A program made the translations under genes and the position numbers. DNA of 60,710 bases from Bdellovibrionia bacterium (GTDB taxonomy: Bacteria > Bdellovibrionota > Bdellovibrionia > Bdellovibrionales > JAUICD01). Where the stretch lies: assembly GCA_030427965.1 (NCBI GenBank), contig JAUICD010000016.1:1-60710 (forward strand), given 5' to 3'. Shown here piece after piece: positions 45,460-52,752 of the stretch; the stretch's first letter is position 1; every line of letters begins with the position of its first letter. The notes under the pieces were generated by a model, which saw nothing but the letters and a program-made list of their open reading frames with translations, was not told the DNA's origin and did no database searches.

Positions 45460-45775
45460 TTTGTGAGCTCCGAATGTTTCTGGAAAGTATGCGAAAAGCT
45501 ACGGTAGCTTGAGAGTGCTCTTTAGAGCTTGTGACATGGATTGCTTGTATTCTTCCAAATGGAAGAAAATTTGAAATTCGTTCACGTGCTGTTCTTTTAC
45601 AAGACCAAGTACTTGTATGAAGTGCACATACGGCAAGTTCGTAAGATGTGTGCTCAATCCAACGTTGAGTTACAATCAAGTAACTTCCCCCAAAAAGTGC
45701 TGTAACCGTGAGTATGATAATAGGAAATGAAACCAGTGTTTCAAGTAGAGCTTGTCCGCGATCACTTCTTGTCAT
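45446..45775 (-). CDS. TadE-like minor pilin
   Basis: A 109-residue protein starting at the ATG at 45775, inside the last codons of the Flp gene. The N-terminus SDRGQALLETLVSFPIIIL-TVTALFGG is a typical TadE prepilin segment with cleavage after Gly and Glu at +5. The soluble part has two to three Cys. TadE proteins are pseudopilins of Flp pili. Confidence 0.75.
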   Translation of the reverse strand: MTRSDRGQALLETLVSFPIIILTVTALFGGSYLIVTQRWIEHTSYELAVCALHTSTWSCKRTARERISNFLPFGRIQAIHVTSSKEHSQATVAFRILSRNIRSSQNVSM

Positions 45776-46019
45776 CACTTGCCGCCCCCTCAATAAAGTC
45801 ACTCAAATCACGTTGTTTGTAGTGAGATTTTTGAACTTTATTGAGTCTGGGTTTGGAGTTATCCCCTTGCAGACCATTTGTGATACGAGCAAGTTGGCCT
45901 TGAACATTTTGTCCCATAACTCTCATGACTGCAATTGAGGCCACGGCGATGAGAGCAACGATAATAATATACTCTATCAACCCCTGTCCACGTTCGTTTT
46001 TGATAGAATCTATGTTCAT
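45762..46019 (-). CDS. flp: Flp/Fap pilin, major subunit candidate
   Basis: An 85-residue prepilin. The ATG at 46019 has an AAGGAGAAAG ribosome binding site. The N-terminus NERGQGLIEYIIIVALIAVA contains the Flp signature: cleavage after Gly, then Glu+5-Tyr+6 and a long hydrophobic helix. The C-terminal ~40 residues are charged and longer than in most Flp pilins. First gene of the pilin run; the other four downstream genes overlap or abut, so they form one operon. Confidence 0.9.
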   Translation of the reverse strand: MNIDSIKNERGQGLIEYIIIVALIAVASIAVMRVMGQNVQGQLARITNGLQGDNSKPRLNKVQKSHYKQRDLSDFIEGAASDDKK

Positions 46020-46150
46020 AACACTTTCTCCTTTTGAGAAAGAGATCATGCAAAGAACGAGAAATTCTTAACGAGGATTTATCAAGGGGCGAGTGTCCGG
46101 AAAGAACATTGTGTCCGAATTTAGAAACTGTTGGTGTTTGATTTCCGTTA

Positions 46151-46179
46151 CAAAGACCAACACTGTTGTAGGCCAGTTT
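46151..46179. repeat. Intergenic repeat, copy 2 (CAAAGACCAACACT motif)
   Basis: CAAAGACCAACACT-G-TTGTAGGCC-AGTTT. It matches 17586-17615 and lies upstream of the flp operon, ~130 bases before its start codon. Confidence 0.6.
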
Positions 46180-46199
46180 CAAAGGAATGGGGTTTCAGG

Positions 46200-46406
46200 T
46201 TATTTTTTGCCCTTTTTTGCTTTGCGCTCTAGGTGTACGGCATTGACGATTGAAAAAGCATGCCGACGAAGATCGTTTTCGTAAACAAAACGGTAAAGCT
46301 CTTCAAGTTCATCACAAGAGCGAAATCTCTTAGGAGTTGTTGGTACAGTATCTAAGCGTTGGAACTCAATATGTTTTTCATCTTTAGACAACTTCACCTT
46401 TTCCAT
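46200..46406 (-). CDS. Small basic protein of unknown function
   Basis: A 68-residue cytoplasmic protein starting at an ATG with a strong AAGGAGAGG ribosome binding site. It has an acidic helix (SCDELEELYRFVYENDLRRH) and a Lys-rich tail (ERKAKKGKK). No family is recognised. It stands upstream of flp on the same strand, ~180 bases away, with the repeat at 46151-46179 between them. Confidence 0.5.
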   Translation of the reverse strand: MEKVKLSKDEKHIEFQRLDTVPTTPKRFRSCDELEELYRFVYENDLRRHAFSIVNAVHLERKAKKGKK

Positions 46407-46556
46407 TTTGACCTCTCCTTGAAGGATTCAAAACTAGGTCAGTTGACAAGTTGGGTCAAGGGGAAATCTCGCTCGCAACTCCCTCTCAATTGAGCTAGGT
46501 TGGCCAGGCTGTATACTCATTTGCCTCTGATAAGATCTTTCTCGTAATGTTCGTTA

Positions 46557-46574
46557 AAAATGAGTACACACCCG
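46557..46574. repeat. Short intergenic repeat, second copy
   Basis: Reverse complement reads GGGTGTGTACTCATTTTT, matching 16511-16528 with two differences. It lies 28 bases before folD and could overlap its promoter. Confidence 0.4.
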
Positions 46575-46601
46575 AAATATTGAATAAAAAGGGGAAAACG
46601 C

Positions 46602-47462
46602 GTGATTTTACTGGATGGTAAAGCCGTCGCCAAAGATCGACGTGCAAAGATCAAATCTGAAGTGGATAGTTTCAAATCCAAATTTGGAAAGGCCCCGGGG
46701 TTGGCTGTTGTTTTGGTCGGAGATGACCCTGCTAGTCAGGTTTACGTTGGCAGTAAGGAAAAGGCCTGTGCAAAGGCTGGGATACTGTCCCAGAGATTTG
46801 ATATAGATAAGACGCAAAATGTAGAGGAGTTGGATTCACTTCTCAACCACCTCAATGCGGATCAGGATGTTCACGCCGTGCTAGTGCAAATTCCGATTCC
46901 AAAGCCTTTTGAATATAGATCTGTTCTTGAACTTTTAGATCCCAGAAAAGATGTGGATGGATTGACGTACGATAGTATGGGAAGGCTTTGGTCAGGACAC
47001 AAATCCGTGGCTCCATGTACGCCACGTGGGGTGATGGAAATATTGAAATATTACGACATCAATGTTGCGGGTAAAAAAGCTGTGGTTGTAGGAAGAAGCA
47101 ATATTGTGGGTAAACCCATGGCACAACTTCTGATGGATGAAAATGCAACAGTCACCGTATGTCACTCCAAAACTCCTTCACTTGAGGAGTACACAAGAGA
47201 GGCTGATATAGTTGCGGTGGCGGCCGGAAAACCACGAATGTTTGGAAAAGAGGATTTTAAAAAAGATGCAGTTGTGATTGATGTTGGGATTCACAGACTT
47301 GATTCTGGAAAACTCTGTGGCGATGTTCGGTTTGAAGAACTTGGAGGTCATGCTTCTGCTGCAACTCCAGCCCCCGGCGGTGTTGGCCCTATGACGATTG
47401 CGATGCTTTTACAAAACACTTTGGATCTTGCAACAGCCATAGAGACACGCAAACTAAAATGA
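46602..47462 (+). CDS. folD: Methylenetetrahydrofolate dehydrogenase/cyclohydrolase
   Basis: A 286-residue bifunctional enzyme interconverting 5,10-methylene-, methenyl- and 10-formyl-THF with NADP. Recognised by VLVGDDPASQVYVGSKEKAC, the catalytic-lysine region, VQIPIPKPF, the nucleotide-binding VVGRSNIVGKPMAQLL, and TPAPGGVGPMTIAML. GTG start after AAGGGG. It overlaps metF by four bases (ATGA), so methylene-THF handling is co-expressed. Confidence 0.96.
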   Translation: MILLDGKAVAKDRRAKIKSEVDSFKSKFGKAPGLAVVLVGDDPASQVYVGSKEKACAKAGILSQRFDIDKTQNVEELDSLLNHLNADQDVHAVLVQIPIPKPFEYRSVLELLDPRKDVDGLTYDSMGRLWSGHKSVAPCTPRGVMEILKYYDINVAGKKAVVVGRSNIVGKPMAQLLMDENATVTVCHSKTPSLEEYTREADIVAVAAGKPRMFGKEDFKKDAVVIDVGIHRLDSGKLCGDVRFEELGGHASAATPAPGGVGPMTIAMLLQNTLDLATAIETRKLK

Positions 47463-48334
47463 CATTTCAAGAGAAATTAAAATCTGGCCAAAAAGTGATC
47501 ACAGCTGAGATAACTCCACCTCATGGAGGTTCTGCTGAACACTTTCGGCATATGGCACGTGAACTTGGCCCTTACTTTGATGCTCTGAATGTGACAGATA
47601 ATCAAAGAGCGCTTATGAGGATGAGCAATATTGCAACGGCAAGTCTTCTTGTACAAGAGGGGGTTGAACCCATCTATCAGCTCACGTGCCGAGATCGAAA
47701 CTCCATAGCACTTCAATCAGATCTTTTGGGGGCACAGGCTCTTGGTATTAAGAATGTTCTCTGTCTCACCGGGGATCCGGTGAGAGCTGGGCACTTTCAA
47801 GCCAAAAGTGTTTTTGAAGTGGAGAGTGTCGGACTGCTTGGACTTATTGCAAACTTAAGAGAGGGGAAGAACTCAGCTGGTAAATCTATGGAGACGCCAC
47901 TTGAGATTTTTCCAGGAGCTGTTGTGAATCCATCTGCTAAACGGCTTGATGGACAGATCAATCGTATGGAAAGAAAAATCAATGCAGGGGCAAAGTTTTT
48001 TCAAACTCAGGCTGTTTTTTCAGCCTCTCTTTTTGAAACCTATGTGAGAGAAGCAGAAAAATTCAATGTGCCATCGATTGCAGGTGTGCTTGTGGTGCAG
48101 AGTTTGAAAACAGCACGATTTCTACAGAAAAAAGTGCCAGGCATATTTGTTCCAGATGAAATGTTTGAATGTCTAGAGAAAGCAGAAGATCCCAAAAAAG
48201 CAGGGCTTGAGTATGCCACGCGCCTTTCACAGGATTTACTTGGCATGTGTCAGGGTGTTCATTTAATGGCAATCAAAGATGAGGGTGTTGTGATTGATGT
48301 TGTTAGAAATGGTGAGCTAAGAGGAGTGCAGTGA
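47459..48334 (+). CDS. metF: Methylenetetrahydrofolate reductase
   Basis: A 291-residue TIM-barrel flavoenzyme that reduces methylene-THF to methyl-THF for methionine synthesis. Features: KVITAEITPPHGG at the N-terminus (catalytic Glu region), NVTDNQRALMRMS, QLTCRDRN, and LCLTGDPVRAG. It is of the short type found in many non-enteric bacteria. ATG start overlapping the folD stop; its stop overlaps the gcvT start. Confidence 0.9.
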   Translation: MTFQEKLKSGQKVITAEITPPHGGSAEHFRHMARELGPYFDALNVTDNQRALMRMSNIATASLLVQEGVEPIYQLTCRDRNSIALQSDLLGAQALGIKNVLCLTGDPVRAGHFQAKSVFEVESVGLLGLIANLREGKNSAGKSMETPLEIFPGAVVNPSAKRLDGQINRMERKINAGAKFFQTQAVFSASLFETYVREAEKFNVPSIAGVLVVQSLKTARFLQKKVPGIFVPDEMFECLEKAEDPKKAGLEYATRLSQDLLGMCQGVHLMAIKDEGVVIDVVRNGELRGVQ

Positions 48335-49419
48335 TGGCAAAGGCGACCCCGTTAAATAAATCCCATAAAGAACTTGGCGCACGAATGGTGGAGTTTGTAG
48401 GTTGGGAAATGCCAGTGCAATACGAAGGCGTGCGCCAAGAGCACATGCGGGTTCGTGAAAAAGTTGGGCTCTTTGATGTGTCTCATATGGGCGAGTTAAG
48501 AGTTAGGGGGCCGAAATCTCTTGAGACTCTACAGTGGCTGACAACCAACGACGTTTCCAAGCTTGTTGAGGGGCGTGCGCAATACACTTTGCTTACAAAT
48601 TTTGAAGGCGGAATTGTTGATGATATAATTGTTTATTGTATTCAACCCAATGAAGATTACCTTATCTGTGTGAATGCCTCTAATATTGAGAAGGACTTCA
48701 AGTGGATGTGTGACAACAACAAAGGTGCCGACATCACAAACGAAAGTGACAGTTGGGCACAAATTGCTGTTCAGGGTCCAAAAGCTTTGGAGCTGGGTGA
48801 AATTGTTTTGAGTCAAAATATTTCAAGTCTTAAGCCCTTTGGTTTTTTACAGGGCGAGTTTAAAGGAATTGAGATTGTTGTCGCAAGAACTGGGTATACA
48901 GGTGAGCCTGGGTTTGAGGTCTTTGTAAAAAATGAAGGTGCAGAGAGTTTGTGGAATGCATTTTTAGAAAAGGGTGAAAATTTAGGTGTTGGTGCTATTG
49001 GTTTAGGCGCGCGCGACACTTTACGAACTGAAATGAAGTACTCTCTTTATGGACATGAGATTGATGATACGACAGATCCGTATGAGGCCGAACTGGGTTG
49101 GGTTGTGAAACTTAAAAAGGGGGAGTTTGTTGGATCTGATGTTATTTGTGAACGTAAGACAAACCCTTCGGGTCGGAAGCTTATTGGGTTTAAGATGACG
49201 GAACGAGGAATCCCACGGCAAGGGTATTCACTTCTAGATAAGTCTGGCGAGAAGATCGGAACAGTGACCAGTGGAACGATGTCCCCACTACTTGGAGAGG
49301 CCATTGGAATTGGATATGTAGAGGAAGCTTGTTCGGCTATTGGATCGGAAATATCGGTGGACATCAGAGGAAAGAGCGTTGGTGCCAGGGTTGTAAAAAC
49401 ACCCTTTGTGGACCTTTAG
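48334..49419 (+). CDS. gcvT: Aminomethyltransferase, glycine cleavage T protein
   Basis: A 361-residue THF-dependent T protein: GWEMPVQYEGVRQEHMRVRE at the N-terminus, the catalytic Asp region LFDVSHMGE, and folate-binding stretches with RTGYTGEPGFEVF and GARDTLRTEMKYSLYGHE. It releases ammonia and transfers the methylene to THF. The ATG at 48334 overlaps the metF stop; a GTG one codon upstream is also possible. It forms an operon with folD and metF. Confidence 0.94.
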   Translation: MAKATPLNKSHKELGARMVEFVGWEMPVQYEGVRQEHMRVREKVGLFDVSHMGELRVRGPKSLETLQWLTTNDVSKLVEGRAQYTLLTNFEGGIVDDIIVYCIQPNEDYLICVNASNIEKDFKWMCDNNKGADITNESDSWAQIAVQGPKALELGEIVLSQNISSLKPFGFLQGEFKGIEIVVARTGYTGEPGFEVFVKNEGAESLWNAFLEKGENLGVGAIGLGARDTLRTEMKYSLYGHEIDDTTDPYEAELGWVVKLKKGEFVGSDVICERKTNPSGRKLIGFKMTERGIPRQGYSLLDKSGEKIGTVTSGTMSPLLGEAIGIGYVEEACSAIGSEISVDIRGKSVGARVVKTPFVDL

Positions 49420-49533
49420 TACAACGCGGAGCGCGCACAGGCCTTGATGCTCAGGGTATGCCCGGGAATTCCTTTGACATATTGAGGGCCTAAACATAAC
49501 TAAAGACCACTATCACTTTGAGTAGGAGAGCCA

Positions 49534-49920
49534 ATGGCACATTCAGTTCCAGAAGAATATTACTACAGCAAAGATCACGAATGGGCTCATGTTGATGAGA
49601 ACGTAGTGACTGTTGGCGTAACAACGTTTGCTCAAGAGCAATTGGGTGAGATTGTATATGTGGACCTTCCTGAAGAAGGCCAAAAAGTGACACAGAATGA
49701 ACCCTTTGGTGCTGTTGAAAGTGTGAAGGCTTCTAGTGATTTGTACTCTCCGGTTTCAGGTACTGTGATTGAAGTGAACAACTCGATGATGGATGACCCA
49801 GGATCTCTCAATGATGATCCGATGGAAGAGGGTTGGTTGATCCGTATTGAAATGGACAACGAGCGGGAACTCGCAAATCTTATGCGATCTCCTGAATACA
49901 AGAAGTTGATTGAAAAATGA
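49534..49920 (+). CDS. gcvH: Glycine cleavage H protein
   Basis: A 128-residue lipoate carrier. It has YYSKDHEWAHVDENVVTVGV at the N-terminus and the lipoylation lysine in AVESVKASSDLYSPVSG. It shuttles the aminomethyl group between P, T and L proteins. Ribosome binding site AGGAGAG. 114 bases after gcvT, with no glycine riboswitch-like structure that I can recognise. The expected gcvP is not in the window; a tRNA and an accessory region follow at once. Confidence 0.95.
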   Translation: MAHSVPEEYYYSKDHEWAHVDENVVTVGVTTFAQEQLGEIVYVDLPEEGQKVTQNEPFGAVESVKASSDLYSPVSGTVIEVNNSMMDDPGSLNDDPMEEGWLIRIEMDNERELANLMRSPEYKKLIEK

Positions 49921-49929
49921 ATCTTACGT

Positions 49930-50014
49930 GCGGGTGTGGTGAAATTGGCAGACACGCTAGACTTAGGATCTAGTGCCGAAAGGCATGGGGGTTCAAGTCC
50001 CTCCACCCGCACCA
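49930..50014 (+). tRNA. tRNA-Leu (anticodon UAG)
   Basis: The acceptor stem GCGGGTG pairs with CACCCGC; the sequence has a leucine-type long variable arm (GTGCCGAAAGGCAT), the anticodon loop CTTAGGA with anticodon TAG, the T-arm GGGGGTTCAAGTCCCTCC and an encoded CCA. Only nine bases separate it from the gcvH stop. Its 3' end is the boundary of the accessory region. Confidence 0.97.
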
Positions 50015-50078
50015 CTCAGTAACTTGTTGAAACATTAGAATCATTATTTAACGTTAACACTCCACCGCTCTATCTAAT
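50009..50078. repeat. tRNA-end repeat X, copy 1 (putative attachment site)
   Basis: Starts with the tRNA's GCACCA and continues ACTCAGTAACTTGTTGAAA-type sequence to CTCTATCTAAT. It recurs at 53519-53589 with three substitutions and one gap in 70 bases, and in more diverged form at 51246-51290. From 50079 to 50257 I see only the 3' side of the toxin gene and no coding frame. Confidence 0.8.
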
Positions 50079-50257
50079 CTTAAGGAACCCAACTCTTTAA
50101 TCTGGACCCTTAGGATTTCTTGATTACTAAAGTCAAATTCTTCCTTTGAAGTTATTTTTTATCCTTAAAAACCAAATCTTCATAAGGTTTCATATGGGAG
50201 CAAGGGGGAATCAAAAAGCAGAAACAAAGAGAGGAGTAAAGTCTAATAAAACTCATT

Positions 50258-50560
50258 TTACTTCTTACTTCCCCTAACATCTTTCGCAGGAAAAAGCAGA
50301 TGCCCTTCAAAGACAGTGAGGATCTCTATCTTTTTCAAAACTCGATATACGATTCGATAGTTGCCTTCTAATATCTCTCTAATGCGCTGATCTCCAAGTT
50401 CTGGAACAACTCGCCCCATCTCGGGGTGATTTTCTAGCTCTTCACTTCTCGACACCAATTTATCAATAAACTTGATAGCTCGATCTACTGAGTCTTGGGC
50501 GATATAATCTTCAATCTCATAGAGTTTTTGAAGGGCTTGATCTGTCCAAACAACCTTCAC
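50258..50560 (-). CDS. ParE/RelE-family toxin
   Basis: A 100-residue protein beginning MKVVWTDQALQKLYEIEDYI and containing HPEMGRVVPELG, REILEGNYRIVYRV and a hydrophobic C-terminal strand, the ParE/RelE fold pattern. It would act on gyrase or on ribosomal mRNA; the class cannot be settled by eye. The start overlaps the antitoxin stop by four bases. It is part of the first accessory unit after tRNA-Leu. Confidence 0.85.
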   Translation of the reverse strand: MKVVWTDQALQKLYEIEDYIAQDSVDRAIKFIDKLVSRSEELENHPEMGRVVPELGDQRIREILEGNYRIVYRVLKKIEILTVFEGHLLFPAKDVRGSKK

Positions 50561-50850
50561 TTTCGCCCTTTAGATTTCCGTCTTTGGTTTAATTCAGCTT
50601 TAACCTTGCTAATGGCAATAACTCGCCCATCATCAGCATCTACCAGCCCCTCTTTAACAGACTTAATAAATAGCTCTTTCTCTCTCATATGATCGTACTC
50701 AGCTGGAGAAATTAAAATCCCTGCTGGCTTTCCGTTTTGGGTTATAACAATAGGTTGACCCGATTTACGAACCTTTGCTAGCCACTGAGCTGATTGAGAT
50801 TTGAACTCCCCAATAGGGACGATATCCTCTGAGAATTTAACAGCCTTCAT
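50557..50850 (-). CDS. Phd/YefM-family antitoxin
   Basis: A 97-residue DNA-binding antitoxin. The ATG at 50850 has a GGAGGTG ribosome binding site; the N-terminal domain (PIGEFKSQSAQWLAKVRKSG, then QPIVITQNGKPAGILIS) is typical Phd/YefM, followed by EYDHMREKE and a basic tail. It neutralises the adjacent ParE-like toxin and represses the operon. A direct-repeat operator candidate lies upstream. Confidence 0.88.
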   Translation of the reverse strand: MKAVKFSEDIVPIGEFKSQSAQWLAKVRKSGQPIVITQNGKPAGILISPAEYDHMREKELFIKSVKEGLVDADDGRVIAISKVKAELNQRRKSKGRK

Positions 50851-50895
50851 TTGACACCTCCAAAAGACAAAAACCACCATTAGAATATCACATAA

Positions 50896-50917
50896 TAAAG
50901 ACTAAATAAAGACCAAA
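50896..50917. promoter_or_regulatory. Operator candidate of the ParE/Phd pair
   Basis: TAAAGACTAAA and TAAAGACCAAA are adjacent 11-bp direct repeats, about 46 bases upstream of the antitoxin start. Their one-turn spacing suits cooperative repressor binding. Confidence 0.45.
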
Positions 50918-50967
50918 TTTGGACTGAATTTCGTGATAATGTCGTGAGTTCTGTGTACTGGAGAGTG

Positions 50968-51280
50968 CTAAGTTCCTCGAAAAATCTGATTCAAACCATT
51001 TTTGAGCTCTCGATAGATCCTTGACTCAGAATCCAATGCCTCGATACCACCAGCTCTCAGTTGGCATATATGCATTTGAATCGTCTCAGGGCTCCGATCA
51101 AAATGACGCCCAAGCCTTGGAACTGACCATCTTTCAATCTGAGCGTAGTTTTGCCAGTTCCACCAGATTGATTTCTTGGTTTTTCCAGCGTGTATAGTGC
51201 TTTTCCGCGACTCCGAAGAGTTCGACCGCCTTAGGACCTCGGGCACCAATACCTAACTTATTGAAATTACTAAAACCCAT
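50968..51280 (-). pseudogene. Frameshifted helix-turn-helix gene, copy 1 (repeat R1 + X2)
   Basis: On the minus strand an ATG at 51280 opens MGFSNFNKLGIGARG, then KAVELFGVAEKHYTRWKNQ and INLVELAKLRSD before a stop; one frame over, coding character continues with IERWSVPRLGRHFDRSPET-IQMHICQLR, a helix-turn-helix-like segment, to a stop at 50968. So the gene is split by a frameshift. Bases 50974-51247 (R1) are ~90% identical to 53251-53523. I cannot name the family. It may derive from a recombinase or regulator of the accessory element. Confidence 0.65.
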
Positions 51281-51361
51281 TTGATAGGAGAAAGTTAAAT
51301 CTCCTTAACTCACTAATTTTATTAAGGTAACCAAGTTCAAGTCTTTTGTGGAGCTTGCTAA

Positions 51362-51383
51362 AGTGTACCCTTTGTGGTACTCT
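51362..51383. promoter_or_regulatory. Operator candidate of the second toxin-antitoxin-like pair
   Basis: AGTGTACC and GGTACTCT form an inverted repeat (7 of 8 pairs) around CTTTGT, 20 bases before the antitoxin start. Confidence 0.45.
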
Positions 51384-51402
51384 TGCTTAGAGGAGTTTAT
51401 AC

Positions 51403-51663
51403 ATGAAAAATGTTAACCCTAAAAAACTTAGAGCTGAGATGAAAGACTATCTTGATCTTGCAGGCAAAGAGCCCATACGAATTCAAAAAAGAAGTGGAGA
51501 AAGCTTTATCCTTTTAAATGAGTCCACTTATGCAGAAATGCAAAATGAAATTATCTCTCTTCAGCGACGGCTTTTAGGAATGTCAAATATTCTTGACGGT
51601 AAAGTCACTGAATATAAAATTGGAACTCGTTCGAACTCAAAAAAAACAAAGGAAAAAGCTTAA
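51403..51663 (+). CDS. Phd/YefM-like antitoxin
   Basis: An 86-residue protein with an AGAGGAG ribosome binding site. Its start MKNVNPKKLRAEMKDYLDLA with EPIRIQKRSGESFILLNEST looks like a Phd/YefM N-terminal domain, and a helical segment plus a Lys-rich tail follow. It lies 12 bases upstream of a ParE-like gene. Likely antitoxin and autorepressor of the second pair. Confidence 0.7.
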   Translation: MKNVNPKKLRAEMKDYLDLAGKEPIRIQKRSGESFILLNESTYAEMQNEIISLQRRLLGMSNILDGKVTEYKIGTRSNSKKTKEKA

Positions 51664-51675
51664 AAGGCATAAGTT

Positions 51676-52017
51676 TTGACCACAGCAATATACTTTACAG
51701 ATGAGTACACTCGAGCTTTAGAAAGAATCAAAAAGTTCATATTTGATTCCACAGAAAATATAGGTTTTGTTGATCAGTTTTTGAACGATCATGATGAGGT
51801 ATTGAGTTTTCTTTCTGAAAACCCAAAAACGGCAGCCACCCACCCTTTAACTGGTGACCAATCTTGGTTATTTGCAAATGGTCGATACCGGATATTTTTT
51901 AAAACGGTAGTAAGTGACTCTGGTTTTAAAATTTATTTAATCCATATTATCGATAATCGAGAATCAAATTTAGAAATTTATCCGAATAATTCTATTCCTA
52001 CCTATGATGAGGATTAA
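51676..52017 (+). CDS. ParE/RelE-like toxin
   Basis: A 113-residue protein with a TTG start. It has an N-terminal helix (DEYTRALERIKKFIFD), the ENPKTAATHPLTGDQSW loop and the strand-rich core LFANGRYRIFFKTV ... KIYLIHIIDNRES, matching ParE/RelE toxins. Linked to the antitoxin-like gene before it and, six bases on, to the lytic transglycosylase gene, so all three may be co-transcribed. Confidence 0.7.
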   Translation: MTTAIYFTDEYTRALERIKKFIFDSTENIGFVDQFLNDHDEVLSFLSENPKTAATHPLTGDQSWLFANGRYRIFFKTVVSDSGFKIYLIHIIDNRESNLEIYPNNSIPTYDED

Positions 52018-52023
52018 TAACAA

Positions 52024-52752
52024 ATGTCCCAAAAGAAAAAACTACACCCATGGAGAAAGTGCCCAAAAGGTATGCACTGGCGAAACCCATCCTATGTAGA
52101 TTCGTACCCCAAAGGAGATTCCATAGTAAAGGGGCACCCTAGAAAAGGGAGTTGCGTAAAAAACCCATCTCGAAAGGACCAAATTTACCAAGACGAGATG
52201 CTCTTTGTTGCCAAAAAATATTTCTCAAAATTTAAACCACTTTCAAATAAGGGGTTGAGTAAGTTTTCACAATCAAAAAACTTTGATCATCTTATTCAAG
52301 GATGGACAAAGTACTGGAATGAAGTTCTAAATCCCAAAAAACCTTTAGACCCTCTTCTAGTCAAAGCCCTTATTGCCACAGAATCTAGCTTTAGAACTCG
52401 TTCAAAAATCAGGGTCGGCAGAAAAGCCGGTTTTGCCCGTGGTTTAATGCAAGTAACGGACTGGACAGTAGAGATTTTGGAAGATGAAAAGGGAGAGCTT
52501 CGGGATCACTTGGTAAACGTCAATCAAGAGGACATGACGGACCCTAACCTTAATATTGCAGCCGGAGTTCGATGGTTATTTAGAAAGCAAGAAACAGCCT
52601 CTGCCAAACTCAAAAAGCCTGCTGACTGGGTTTGGGCAGTTGCAGATTATAAAAGCTACCTTAAAGAATACCGTAAAGATCCCAAGCATAAACAAATGAA
52701 TAAGGTTATCAAAATTTATGAAACCCTTAAAAAGGATTATAAAAAGAAATGA
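52024..52752 (+). CDS. Lytic transglycosylase-like (SLT) protein without signal peptide
   Basis: A 242-residue basic protein. The N-terminal ~50 residues (WRKCPKGMHWRNPSYVDSY, KGHPRKGSCVKNPSRKD) are Cys- and Lys-rich with no signal peptide. The C-terminal half is an SLT domain: LVKALIATESSFRTRS with the catalytic Glu, FARGLMQVTDWTVEIL, then DPNLNIAAGVRWLFR. It should cleave peptidoglycan glycan strands, yet lacks a Sec signal, as in effectors delivered by specialised secretion. It overlaps by four bases a gene for an exported protein that may be its immunity partner. Confidence 0.7.
   Translation: MSQKKKLHPWRKCPKGMHWRNPSYVDSYPKGDSIVKGHPRKGSCVKNPSRKDQIYQDEMLFVAKKYFSKFKPLSNKGLSKFSQSKNFDHLIQGWTKYWNEVLNPKKPLDPLLVKALIATESSFRTRSKIRVGRKAGFARGLMQVTDWTVEILEDEKGELRDHLVNVNQEDMTDPNLNIAAGVRWLFRKQETASAKLKKPADWVWAVADYKSYLKEYRKDPKHKQMNKVIKIYETLKKDYKKK

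Noticed and set aside
48133..48148. 14-base match in metF to the arm of the 42-bp inverted repeat
   Set aside because: It lies in conserved coding sequence (KKVPGIF) and can be chance.
49420..49533. Glycine riboswitch before gcvH
   Set aside because: The 114-base gap shows no recognisable glycine aptamer core and is short for a tandem switch.
49632..50015. Antisense frame across gcvH and the tRNA
   Set aside because: It translates the complement of the tRNA, a common artefact.
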